12,657 nucleotides of DNA from Microbacteriaceae bacterium (GTDB taxonomy: Bacteria; Actinomycetota; Actinomycetes; Actinomycetales; Microbacteriaceae): assembly GCA_009925875.1 (NCBI GenBank), contig RFQD01000020.1, positions 1 to 12,657 of the forward strand, read 5' to 3'. Shown here one piece after another: positions 6,325 to 12,657 of this stretch (position 1 is the stretch's first letter; every line of letters begins with the position of its first letter). Position numbers and translations under genes: made by a program. The notes beneath the pieces are model-generated. The model saw only the letters and a program-made list of their open reading frames with translations. It was not told the DNA's origin and did not search any database.

Positions 6325-7919
6325 GCGGACCGCGTCACGATCCTTCTCTCTACAGTTCTCGGGATGTAGTGCCCGTGAAACGCGCCCTCATTTCGGTGAG
6401 TGACAAGACCGGCTTGTTGGACTTGGCTCGTGGACTCTCGCAGGCCGGGGTGGAGATTGTGTCGACGGGGTCGACCGCATCCACGATTCGCGACGCGGGG
6501 ATCACGGTAGTCGACGTGAGCGAGGTGACCGGTTTTCCCGAGTCACTCGATGGTCGCGTTAAAACTCTCCATCCCGGTGTGCATGCTGGAATTTTGGCTG
6601 ACCTGCGACTGGAATCGCACGAGCAACAACTCCGCGACCTCGACATTCAGCCGTTTGAGCTTGTCGTCGTGAACCTTTACCCATTTCGCGAAACGGTGGA
6701 TTCGGGGGCGCCCGAAGCGGACGTGATTGAGCAAATCGACATTGGTGGACCCGCGCTCGTTCGAGCCTCGGCAAAGAACCATGCCAACGTGGCGATTGTG
6801 GTCGACCCAGACCGATATGCCGACATCATTGCGGCCGTTCGTGACGGCGGCACCAACCTCGGACAGCGAAAAATTCTGGCAGCCGCAGCCTTTGCACACA
6901 CGGCGGCTTACGATTCGGCTGTGTCAGCGTGGTTCGGTCGCGACGAGAAATTCCCACCGGCGTTCACAATGTCGGCCACGCGTGAGTCGATTTTGCGTTA
7001 TGGCGAAAACGCGCATCAAGAAGCCGCGCTGTACGCCGAACCGGGTGGGCGGGGTATCGCGCAGGCGCAACAACTCGGCGGCAAAGAGATGTCCTATAAC
7101 AATTACGTGGATGCGGATGCCGCCGTTCGTGCCGCCTACGACTTCATCAACCCCGCCGTCGCGATCGTCAAGCACGCGAATCCGTGTGGTATCGCGGCCG
7201 GTCGTGACAAGGCAGTCGACCAGATTGCGTCGGCCCATCGTCTCGCTCATGAGTGTGATCCGGTCTCGGCTTTTGGCGGTGTTATCGCGGCGAACCGTAT
7301 GGTGACACTCAAGATGGCGGAACAGGTGTCTGAGGTATTCACGGAGGTGCTGGTTGCACCGGGCTTTGAACCGGAAGCTCTCGCGTTACTGCGCCAAAAG
7401 AAGAACCTGCGCCTTCTGCAGTTGCCGGTCGATTTTGGACGTGCCCTCATTGAGGTTCGGCAGATTTCCGGCGGATTGTTAGTGCAGGATGCTGACCTGT
7501 TCGATCCGACGGCGGCCGTTGGTGCTCTCACGTCGTCGTGGCAGCTTGTTTCGGGTGAAGCGGCCGACGTCGAGACGTTGACTGACTTGGAGTTTGCGTG
7601 GAAGGCGTGCCGGTCAGTGAAGTCAAACGCCATTCTTCTGGCGCACAATGGAGCGTCCGTTGGCGTCGGAATGGGGCAGGTCAACCGGGTGGACAGCTGT
7701 CATCTTGCGGTGTCGCGGGCCGGGGCTCGTGCCGCCGGTTCCGTCGCGGCCTCGGACGCGTTCTTTCCCTTTGCCGACGGTTTGGACGTGCTGATTAGGG
7801 CCGGAGTGCGCGCCGTCGTTCAACCGGGTGGTTCGGTGCGAGATGATGAAGTGATTGCGGCTGCCCAGCGGGCCGGCATCACGATGTATTTCACCGGTCA
7901 ACGCCACTTCTTCCACTGA
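6321..7919 (+). CDS. purH: Bifunctional AICAR formyltransferase / IMP cyclohydrolase
   Basis: PurH performs the last two steps of de novo IMP synthesis: formylation of AICAR with 10-formyl-THF, then ring closure. The 532-residue product is full length. The N-terminal MGS-like cyclohydrolase domain (about 18-145) contains [18 protein letters not shown] (48-54) and [13 protein letters not shown] (78-90). The AICARFT domain contains YGENAHQ (227-233), [15 protein letters not shown] (254-268), the catalytic Lys-His pair K284-H285 in [14 protein letters not shown] (433-438), GMGQVNRVD (450-458), SDAFFPF (478-484) and QPGGS (501-505). ATG 6321 overlaps the purN TGA. An internal GTG upstream of KRALISV would start the conserved core, but the coupled ATG is preferred. 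The C-terminus is [10 protein letters not shown], close to the usual family ending. No terminator hairpin was found in the 58 bases before the next gene. Confidence 0.98.
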   Translation: MSGPRHDPSLYSSRDVVPVKRALISVSDKTGLLDLARGLSQAGVEIVSTGSTASTIRDAGITVVDVSEVTGFPESLDGRVKTLHPGVHAGILADLRLESHEQQLRDLDIQPFELVVVNLYPFRETVDSGAPEADVIEQIDIGGPALVRASAKNHANVAIVVDPDRYADIIAAVRDGGTNLGQRKILAAAAFAHTAAYDSAVSAWFGRDEKFPPAFTMSATRESILRYGENAHQEAALYAEPGGRGIAQAQQLGGKEMSYNNYVDADAAVRAAYDFINPAVAIVKHANPCGIAAGRDKAVDQIASAHRLAHECDPVSAFGGVIAANRMVTLKMAEQVSEVFTEVLVAPGFEPEALALLRQKKNLRLLQLPVDFGRALIEVRQISGGLLVQDADLFDPTAAVGALTSSWQLVSGEAADVETLTDLEFAWKACRSVKSNAILLAHNGASVGVGMGQVNRVDSCHLAVSRAGARAAGSVAASDAFFPFADGLDVLIRAGVRAVVQPGGSVRDDEVIAAAQRAGITMYFTGQRHFFH

Positions 7920-7965
7920 TTCGACGGTCGTGACGTCGCACCCCTGTTATGCCCGTACAAGAAAT

Positions 7966-7972
7966 GAAGGAA
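7966..7972 (+). promoter_or_regulatory. Ribosome binding site that fixes the dimethylargininase-fusion start
   Basis: GAAGGAA lies 5 bases before ATG 7978. It decides against the longer open frame that begins at 7855 inside purH. Confidence 0.75.
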
Positions 7973-7977
7973 CCGAA

Positions 7978-9180
7978 ATGACCCCTGTGCTTCGTCGACT
8001 GTTAGCCTCCGTGGTCGCGGCTTTCGTCGTGACTTTCATCACGATAGACGCCAACGGCCTCGCCTTCTTTATTGGTAATGGCTTCGATTTTTCGGTCGTG
8101 GTCTCCGCGACGACCTATTTCATGCCGTCCGTCGCGTTCCTGTTGTTGTTGACCGTTGTAGCCGGGATGCTGGGGTGGTACGCACATCGCCGCTGGTCGT
8201 GGTTGGTGGGTCTGGGTGCCGGTGTTGTGTCGGCATTCATCGGTGCCATCCTGACGGTGACATCGCAGGGCGGCTCGTTTGACGTATCTGTGTGGCAGCA
8301 GATCTTTGGCTCGTTCGTAGGCTTCAATCTCGTGTATGTCGTGGCCACGACCGTTGCCTCGGTCACGGCCGGCACGTGGGTCTATCGCCGCGTATTTGCG
8401 GCCCGACTGTCACGCGCACGTCGACGTATCGCCCTCGTGCGAGCGCCCGCCGCGTCACTCGCCGAGGGACTTGTCACGCACATCAAGCGCAAGAAGATTG
8501 ACCTCGATGTCGCGAACGATCAGTGGGATGGCTACGTTTCCGCTCTCACGTCGAGCGGCTGGAACATCGTCGAGGTCGCACCACGTGATGAGCTCGCCGA
8601 TTCGGTGTTTGTTGAAGACACCGTCGTGATGCTCGATGGACTCGCGGTCATCACGAACCCGGGCGCGGTTACGCGTAAGGCAGAGATTTTCGGAACGGAA
8701 GAAGCCGTTCGCGGTTTGGGTCTTCCCGTGGAACGCATTGTGGAGCCGGGCACGCTCGATGGGGGAGATGTGCTGAAGGTGGATCGCACGATTTACGTGG
8801 GAACCGGAGGGCGCACGAATGGCGAGGGCATCCGTCAATTTCGGGCTATTGCGACGCGCCTCGGCTTCACCGTCGTCGCGGTACCGGTCTCGAAGGCACT
8901 TCACTTGAAGTCAGCCGTCACCGCGTTGCCGGACGGCACGGTGATTGGACACCCCAAATTAGTGGATGCGGAGTCGATGTTCCCGCGTTTCCTCGCGGTG
9001 CCCGAACCCGAGGGGGTGGCCGTGGTCGTCCTTGAATCAGACACCCTGCTCATGTCGAGCTCGGCGCCCAAGTCCGCGGAATTGATTCGGTCGCTCGGCT
9101 ACCGGGTGATCACGGTCGACATCAGCGAGTTTGAAAAGCTCGAGGGGTGCGTGACCTGTCTGAGCGTGCGGATTCGCTAA
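7978..9180 (+). CDS. ddaH: Membrane-anchored dimethylargininase (four-helix N-terminus fused to DDAH domain)
   Basis: The C-terminal two-thirds (about 150-400) is a DDAH/amidinotransferase-fold domain, which hydrolyses N-omega-methylated arginines to citrulline and methylamines. By alignment to human DDAH1, all key residues are present: Asp208, Glu213 and Asp214 in DSVFVED, Arg233 in PGAVTRK, the LDGGDVL loop (260-266), Arg279 in GGRTN, catalytic His309 in LHLKS, and nucleophile Cys394 in VTCLSVRI. Cys391 is an extra nearby cysteine. The first ~140 residues add four hydrophobic segments (about 8-32, 45-66, 73-95, 109-135). Basic stretches RR (6-7), HRRW (70-73) and YRRVFAARLSRARRRI (136-151) place both termini and the enzyme domain in the cytoplasm by the positive-inside rule. 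Bacterial DDAH proteins are usually soluble, about 250-290 residues. It lies 58 bases after purH and could be read from that operon. The real substrate is unproven. Confidence 0.88.
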   Translation: MTPVLRRLLASVVAAFVVTFITIDANGLAFFIGNGFDFSVVVSATTYFMPSVAFLLLLTVVAGMLGWYAHRRWSWLVGLGAGVVSAFIGAILTVTSQGGSFDVSVWQQIFGSFVGFNLVYVVATTVASVTAGTWVYRRVFAARLSRARRRIALVRAPAASLAEGLVTHIKRKKIDLDVANDQWDGYVSALTSSGWNIVEVAPRDELADSVFVEDTVVMLDGLAVITNPGAVTRKAEIFGTEEAVRGLGLPVERIVEPGTLDGGDVLKVDRTIYVGTGGRTNGEGIRQFRAIATRLGFTVVAVPVSKALHLKSAVTALPDGTVIGHPKLVDAESMFPRFLAVPEPEGVAVVVLESDTLLMSSSAPKSAELIRSLGYRVITVDISEFEKLEGCVTCLSVRIR

Positions 9181-9202
9181 GGGTGGTTTGTCATTCGCCG
9201 CG

Positions 9203-9218
9203 CGTGAGAGAACTCACG
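9203..9218. other. Small hairpin between convergent genes
   Basis: CGTGAG (9203-9208) pairs with CTCACG (9213-9218) around an AGAA loop, at the junction of the dimethylargininase fusion and the acetyltransferase. It overlaps the latter's stop codon. No T-run follows on either strand, so at best it is a weak bidirectional transcription-end or mRNA-protecting structure. Confidence 0.25.
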
Positions 9219-9687
9219 GGCGGGAGCCGCGCAGTGCGAGCGGGAGCACGCCGAGGACTTCACCGTATTGAGTCAGTCCGGTCGGAACGAACCCGAGACG
9301 CTCAAAGAATCCACCCGGGCCCTGATTGCCGGGTTCCCAGAGCACGGTGAGCGACTCGAAGCCGCGGGCGGCCGCTTCGTCGGCGGTTGTGTGCACGGCG
9401 AACTCGCCCACACCGTGGCCTTGATGTTGCGCATCGACATTGATGCGCCACAGACAACTCACAAACTCGCGTTGTTGAGCGTCATGGTCGAAATGCGCGC
9501 GCACGTAGCCGACAACCTGAGTGTCTAACACGATGACGCGAGACCAGAAGTGTTCGGGCGAGGCAAGACCTTCTGCCAGTGAATACGACGGGGGTGCGAT
9601 GAATTGTTCTTGCCCGGGTTTGAGGGAAAGCCCATTAACGGCCTGCGCATTTGTTCCGGAGAGCTCGACAACGTGAAGTGTTCCCAT
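9214..9687 (-). CDS. GNAT-family N-acetyltransferase
   Basis: A cytoplasmic acetyl-CoA-dependent acyltransferase of the GNAT fold, 157 residues, the usual size. The acetyl-CoA pyrophosphate loop is QGHGVG (89-94, Q-x-x-G-x-G), preceded by the beta-strand CLWRINVDAQH and followed by helix VHTTADEAAARGF. Motif B includes LTVLWEPGN (113-121) and the closing FFERLGFVPTG (127-137). The layout resembles the polyamine/small-amine acetyltransferase branch, but the substrate cannot be told from sequence. The start at 9687 (MGTLHVVEL) is preferred over an upstream ATG at 9720: TACCGT lies 6 bases before it (leaderless pattern) and the extra 11 residues look non-conserved. It is divergent from the metal ATPase and convergent with the dimethylargininase fusion. 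Confidence 0.88.
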   Translation of the reverse strand: MGTLHVVELSGTNAQAVNGLSLKPGQEQFIAPPSYSLAEGLASPEHFWSRVIVLDTQVVGYVRAHFDHDAQQREFVSCLWRINVDAQHQGHGVGEFAVHTTADEAAARGFESLTVLWEPGNQGPGGFFERLGFVPTGLTQYGEVLGVLPLALRGSRP

Positions 9688-9693
9688 GTCGCT

Positions 9694-9699
9694 ACGGTA
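9694..9699 (-). promoter_or_regulatory. Putative -10 element of the acetyltransferase gene (leaderless)
   Basis: TACCGT on the minus strand (fits TANNNT) lies exactly 6 bases before ATG 9687. No Shine-Dalgarno sequence is visible there, in agreement with a leaderless message. No convincing -35 hexamer was found. Confidence 0.4.
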
Positions 9700-9739
9700 T
9701 CGAGACCCAGCGACGTGCACGTAACGGTTTCGTAAAAGA

Positions 9740-9766
9740 TTGGGACAGGGTTGCCTGTCGTAAAGT
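9740..9766 (+). promoter_or_regulatory. Putative promoter with dyad upstream of the metal ATPase
   Basis: TTGGGA (9740-9745) and TAAAGT (9761-9766) make a possible promoter with a short 15-base spacer. The spacer is filled by GACAGG-GTTG-CCTGTC (9744-9759), a perfect 6-bp dyad. A wider 7-bp pair, CGTAACG (9720-9726) and CGTTACG (9770-9776), flanks it. Dyads between -35 and -10 are typical of metal-responsive regulators, but 6-bp arms can arise by chance and no regulator gene is adjacent. Confidence 0.35.
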
Positions 9767-9804
9767 GAGCGTTACGGGTCGTGCCGTCGCGCGCGAGAAC
9801 GAGC

Positions 9805-9812
9805 GGAAGGAG
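9805..9812 (+). promoter_or_regulatory. Ribosome binding site of the P-type ATPase gene
   Basis: GGAAGGAG, close to the ideal anti-16S complement, lies 6 bases before GTG 9819. It fixes the start at this GTG rather than at ATG 9651, where the frame also opens but overlaps the divergent acetyltransferase gene. Confidence 0.85.
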
Positions 9813-9818
9813 CTTTCG

Positions 9819-11699
9819 GTGACGCAGAGCTCGGACATCCTGCCAGCGGAGACGCGCGTCCGGTCGTTTTTTCGGAGATTCTGGGCGCTCGGAGGCGCCC
9901 TTCTCTGCGCCATCGTGGGAGGCGTACTCGCGTTACTCGGTTGGGAGCTCGCCGCACGAATTGTCATCAGTGCGTTCGCGCTCCTCATCGCGGGTGTCGA
10001 ATCGATAGATATGGTCAAGGCCCTGGCCCGCCGACGCTTCGGAATTGACATCTTGGCGGTGACAGCGATTGTCGCCACAGTTGTGGTGGGTGAGTACTGG
10101 GCGAGCCTCATCATCGTCATCATGTTCAGTGGCGGGGAGGCGCTCGAGGAGTTTGCGGAGAACCGTGCGAAAGCCGAACTCACGTCGTTGCTTGATCGCA
10201 CGCCTCGGTTTGCGCACCGACAGGTTGGTGACGTCATCACGGATGTCGCGGTGGGGGACGTCCGCGTGGATGACGTCCTCCTCGTCAAACCCGGTGAGCA
10301 AGTTCCCGTTGATGGCCTGTTGCTTTCCGAAGCCGCCACTCTCGACGAATCGTCGCTGACCGGTGAGAGTCTGCCGGTGGAGCGGGCTGCGGGGGATTCC
10401 ATCATTAGCGGCAGCGTAAATGGCGCTCTCGCTTTTCGCCTGCGCGTGACGGCGCGGGCAGAAGACAGCCAGTACCAACACATTGTTGCGCTTGTGGCGC
10501 AGGCAGCCGAGAGTAAAGCTCCCTTCGTTCGCATGGCGGATAGGTATGCCGTGCCGTTCACGATTGCCGCCTACGTGTTGGCTGTTGTCGGTTGGATACT
10601 CAGTGGCGAGCCGTCGCGGTTTGCCGAAGTTCTTGTGGTCGCAACTCCGTGCCCGCTCATCATCGCGGTGCCGGTGGCATTCTTGGCGGGCATGAGTCGA
10701 TCTGCTCGGCACGGCATCATCGTGAAGAACGGTGGAACGCTCGAGAAACTGTCTCGGGTACGTACGGTGGCGTTTGACAAGACGGGGACGCTCACGCACG
10801 GCGAGCCAGTGGTCTCAGCAATCCTCCCTCGTGGGTCGTTCAGCGAAGACGCGTTGCTGCGCCTGGTGTCGGGTGCCGAGCAAACGTCGGCGCACACGCT
10901 GGCGCTGTCGCTGGTGACAACGGCGCGTTTTCGTGGAATCGAGTTGCCCGTTCCCACGTCGGTTGAGGAGACCACGGCACACGGGTTGACGGCACAGATT
11001 GACGGGCACACCGTGGTCGTGGGCAAGTTTGGTTTTGTGCTCGACGCCGCACCGGATGCTCAGCGTGTCGACCTGCGGGCGGGGGAACTCGCGGTCTATG
11101 TTGCGGTCGACGGCGTTTTTGCGGGGTCGGTCATTTTGCGGGATGAGTTACGCGACGACGCCCACGACACTTTGGCGAGACTCGCCCATCTTGGGATTCG
11201 GCACACCTTGATGCTCACGGGCGACGCGACTGCAACAGCGCAGCACGTTGCAACGGCTCTCGGTGTGACCGACGTCAAGGCGGAATGCCTGCCCGCAGAC
11301 AAGGTTGCGGCGGTTGCCGCACTGACGGATCGGCCCGTGATGATGGTCGGTGACGGTGTCAACGATGCTCCCGTATTGGCGGCCGCCGACGTGGGCGTGG
11401 CCATGGGTGCCCGAGGTTCGACCGCGGCGAGCGAGTCGGCCGATGTTGTCATCATGCGGGATGAACTCTCGCGAGTTGCGCGGGCGATTGACATCGGGCA
11501 GGCCACCGTTCGTATCGCACGTCAGAGCATTTGGATTGGAATCGCCATCAGTTCGGCTCTCATGGTGCTCGCCGTGTTCGGCTGGATTCCGGCGATTCTT
11601 GGCGCCACGTTTCAGGAACTCATTGATCTCGTCACGATTCTCAACGCGCTACGAGCGCTCGGAAGTTTTCGTTTCCCACGAGGCCGCCCTCGCGTGTGA
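9819..11699 (+). CDS. P1B-type (heavy-metal) P-type ATPase with TPC motif, no N-terminal metal-binding domain
   Basis: An inner-membrane ATP-driven cation transporter of 626 residues. Visible P-type motifs: TGES (181-184, actuator), TPCPL (276-280) in the metal-path helix, DKTGT (320-324, phosphorylated Asp320), TGDATAT (467-473) and GDGVNDAP (511-518). Hydrophobic segments lie near 21-40, 44-62, 78-110, 245-262, 267-291 and 570-612. The last includes FQELID (598-603) and ILNALRALG. Two departures stand out: the usual CPC is TPC, and the P1B His-Pro dipeptide of the nucleotide-binding domain is His359-Thr360 in TSAHTLALS. There is no CXXC domain and no His-rich N-terminus. I recall similar TPCPL/QE-ID transporters among actinobacterial sequences, but the transported metal is not established by these motifs. 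The 3' end overlaps apbE on the other strand by 59 bases. Confidence 0.93.
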   Translation: MTQSSDILPAETRVRSFFRRFWALGGALLCAIVGGVLALLGWELAARIVISAFALLIAGVESIDMVKALARRRFGIDILAVTAIVATVVVGEYWASLIIVIMFSGGEALEEFAENRAKAELTSLLDRTPRFAHRQVGDVITDVAVGDVRVDDVLLVKPGEQVPVDGLLLSEAATLDESSLTGESLPVERAAGDSIISGSVNGALAFRLRVTARAEDSQYQHIVALVAQAAESKAPFVRMADRYAVPFTIAAYVLAVVGWILSGEPSRFAEVLVVATPCPLIIAVPVAFLAGMSRSARHGIIVKNGGTLEKLSRVRTVAFDKTGTLTHGEPVVSAILPRGSFSEDALLRLVSGAEQTSAHTLALSLVTTARFRGIELPVPTSVEETTAHGLTAQIDGHTVVVGKFGFVLDAAPDAQRVDLRAGELAVYVAVDGVFAGSVILRDELRDDAHDTLARLAHLGIRHTLMLTGDATATAQHVATALGVTDVKAECLPADKVAAVAALTDRPVMMVGDGVNDAPVLAAADVGVAMGARGSTAASESADVVIMRDELSRVARAIDIGQATVRIARQSIWIGIAISSALMVLAVFGWIPAILGATFQELIDLVTILNALRALGSFRFPRGRPRV

Positions 11700-12405
11700 C
11701 CGCGAGAACAGCGAGTGTGTCGGTCGCCACGGCGAGATCGAGCGCGCGTTGTCCTCCCGCGATGATGGCGGTTGCCCAGACGTCTGCCGTGACGATGTCG
11801 GATGCGACAACTGTGACTTGGCGAAAAATCGCCTCGTGCGCGGTTTCGGGGCGCGACCAGATGTGTTCGCCGCGCTCTGTGGTGCTCGACGTGGCCACAG
11901 CACACCAGTCGTCTGAGTGAGCCACAGCACTCAACATCGTGTTGTTGACTCCAGGGTCGACGATTCCGGTAATCCATTTTCCGGATTCGGGTGACCCGCT
12001 GACGAGCACGTCGCCTCCGCAGTTCAGCGAGAAATCGACAAAACCGTGCGCGCGCACAACGTCAGCGGCTGCGGCGATCGCCTCGGCTTTGATTGTTCCG
12101 TTGAGGTCGAGCACGCCATCCGGACGATGCGGAGTGAAGTCTCCGTGCGTGCGGGTGCGCCACTCGAGCGCGCGCGCGTAGGCGTCCCGCATCTCGGTCG
12201 ACGCGGAGGCCAGAGGCAGTTCTCCGCGCGCAAGACGTGATATTTCACTGTCTTCACGGTAAAGGCTGAATCGAGCGTTGTAGTTTTCGAACGTGGTGGT
12301 GATGTCGTTGACGACCCCGTGAGCACGGGGGTCGGCATCGCTCGTGTGGGCGAGACGGATGCTCACCATCGTGCCCATCGTGGCGAAGGTGTGGGTCCCC
12401 ATCAT
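11641..12405 (-). CDS. apbE: ApbE-family FAD:protein FMN transferase
   Basis: ApbE-type enzymes attach FMN from FAD to a Thr of FMN-binding-domain proteins, usually outside the membrane. The 254-residue product shows FSLYREDSEISRLARGE (46-62), DLNGTIKAEAI (100-110), FSLNCGGDVLVSG (125-137), AVATSSTTERGEHIW (169-183) and the metal-site segment VTADVWATA (205-213). Departures from the usual pattern: KA instead of KG at 106-107, and HIWSRPET where HI-DP-TG is expected. No signal peptide or lipobox is visible, so it may act in the cytoplasm or be exported otherwise. Start ATG 12405 or 12402; both lie after the stop of the FMN-binding gene, 45-48 bases downstream of it in the same frame. The adjacent gene encodes its likely substrate. 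The 3' end overlaps the ATPase gene by 59 bases. Confidence 0.9.
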   Translation of the reverse strand: MMGTHTFATMGTMVSIRLAHTSDADPRAHGVVNDITTTFENYNARFSLYREDSEISRLARGELPLASASTEMRDAYARALEWRTRTHGDFTPHRPDGVLDLNGTIKAEAIAAAADVVRAHGFVDFSLNCGGDVLVSGSPESGKWITGIVDPGVNNTMLSAVAHSDDWCAVATSSTTERGEHIWSRPETAHEAIFRQVTVVASDIVTADVWATAIIAGGQRALDLAVATDTLAVLAVTREGGLVGNENFRALVAR

Positions 12406-12450
12406 GCCCCGTTCGTGGCTGACGATTTCGCCGAGGTTCCGTTTCGAGAC

Positions 12451-12657
12451 TCAGCCGGTGAAGCCGGCCGCATCGAGCGCGGCCTGCAGCGACTGAAGGT
12501 ATCCCTGAGTCGTATAGGTTCCGCCCGAAATGTTCGCAACGTGCGCGGACTGGGCAGCCAGCACCTCGTCGTGCACCATTGGTGCGACCTGCGCGCTGAT
12601 TGCTTCGGACTTGCGGTCAGCGTCGGTGAGTTTGACGGCGATGACATCGACAATCTG
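12451..12657 (-). CDS. FMN-binding domain protein, C-terminal part (runs off the window)
   Basis: The minus strand is open from the window edge to TGA at 12451-12453, giving the last 68 residues: QIVDVIAVKL ... SGGTYTTQGYLQSLQAALDAAGFTG. This matches the C-terminus of the FMN_bind domain, in which ApbE links FMN to the Thr of an SGAT-type motif. Here the motif is SGGT (bases 12517-12528, candidate Thr encoded at 12517-12519), with Gly where Ala is usual. No start codon is needed in the window because the 5' part lies beyond the edge; a signal peptide or lipoprotein anchor would be expected there. The apbE gene follows after 45 bases on the same strand, so enzyme and substrate are probably cotranscribed. 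By family knowledge such proteins pass electrons outside the membrane, often with a ferric-reductase-like membrane partner, none of which is visible here. Confidence 0.85.
   Translation of the reverse strand, partial: QIVDVIAVKLTDADRKSEAISAQVAPMVHDEVLAAQSAHVANISGGTYTTQGYLQSLQAALDAAGFTG

Noticed and set aside
7855..7977. 41-residue upstream extension of the dimethylargininase fusion
   Set aside because: It begins inside purH; ATG 7978 has GAAGGAA at ideal spacing and a typical membrane-protein N-terminus.
7920..7977. Terminator after purH
   Set aside because: Only short palindromes such as GACGTC are present, with no stable stem followed by a T-run, so read-through into the dimethylargininase fusion is possible.
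9651..9818. 56-residue upstream extension of the P-type ATPase
   Set aside because: It overlaps the acetyltransferase gene on the other strand, while GTG 9819 has a near-perfect ribosome site 6 bases upstream.
9692..10799. Two long minus-strand open frames (about 288 codons each) opposite the ATPase
   Set aside because: The plus strand carries all P-type ATPase motifs in this stretch; the antisense products look like codon-bias artefacts.
12402..12653. 83-codon minus-strand frame upstream of apbE
   Set aside because: It is an out-of-frame shadow; the frame ending at 12451 encodes a clear FMN-binding-domain C-terminus.
1..12657. tRNA or rRNA genes, CRISPR arrays, insertion sequences, attachment sites
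   Set aside because: No cloverleaf-type stems, regularly spaced repeats, transposase motifs or terminal inverted repeats with target duplications were seen by eye on either strand.

Overview
The window is chromosomal DNA from an actinobacterium, most likely a member of Microbacteriaceae. The basis is the moderately high GC content, GTG as well as ATG starts, a DUF6350/PerM protein directly upstream of purN-purH, and the overall order sucC-sucD ... perM-purN-purH. That order parallels Mycobacterium tuberculosis Rv0951-Rv0957. The family-level assignment is inference; no rRNA, tRNA, CRISPR array or mobile element was seen.

Layout from left to right. Positions 1-1823 hold the 3' part of sucC, complete sucD (succinyl-CoA synthetase, TCA cycle) and a strong intrinsic terminator that overlaps the 5' end of the next frame. 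Positions 1776-2288 encode a five-segment membrane protein, converging with a LuxR/NarL-type response regulator on the minus strand (2282-2947). A 96-base divergent control region with a perfect 10-bp inverted repeat separates the regulator from a plus-strand run. That run contains a large membrane protein with a low-complexity Lys/Ser/Thr tail (3044-4420), perM (4463-5734), purN (5731-6324) and purH (6321-7919). The perM/purN and purN/purH junctions are 4-base stop/start overlaps, so translation is probably coupled and IMP synthesis is tied to a cell-envelope/division gene.

Downstream of purH lies a 400-residue protein that joins four membrane segments to a complete dimethylargininase domain (7978-9180). 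It converges with a GNAT acetyltransferase on the minus strand (9214-9687). A 131-base divergent region leads to a heavy-metal-type P-type ATPase with an unusual TPC motif and no N-terminal metal-binding domain (9819-11699).

The right end is a minus-strand flavinylation pair. A partial FMN-binding-domain protein runs off the right edge (12451-12657) and is followed by an ApbE-type FAD:protein FMN transferase (11641-12405), whose 3' end overlaps the ATPase gene tail-to-tail by 59 bases. The enzyme and its probable substrate are adjacent, suggesting a small extracytoplasmic electron-transfer module.

Most of the window is housekeeping. The points most worth a second look are the membrane-fused dimethylargininase, the terminator built into a coding start, the shared inverted repeat between the response regulator and the membrane gene, the recurring -10-like hexamer exactly 6 bases before ATG starts (leaderless transcripts), and the atypical ApbE/FMN-binding motifs.
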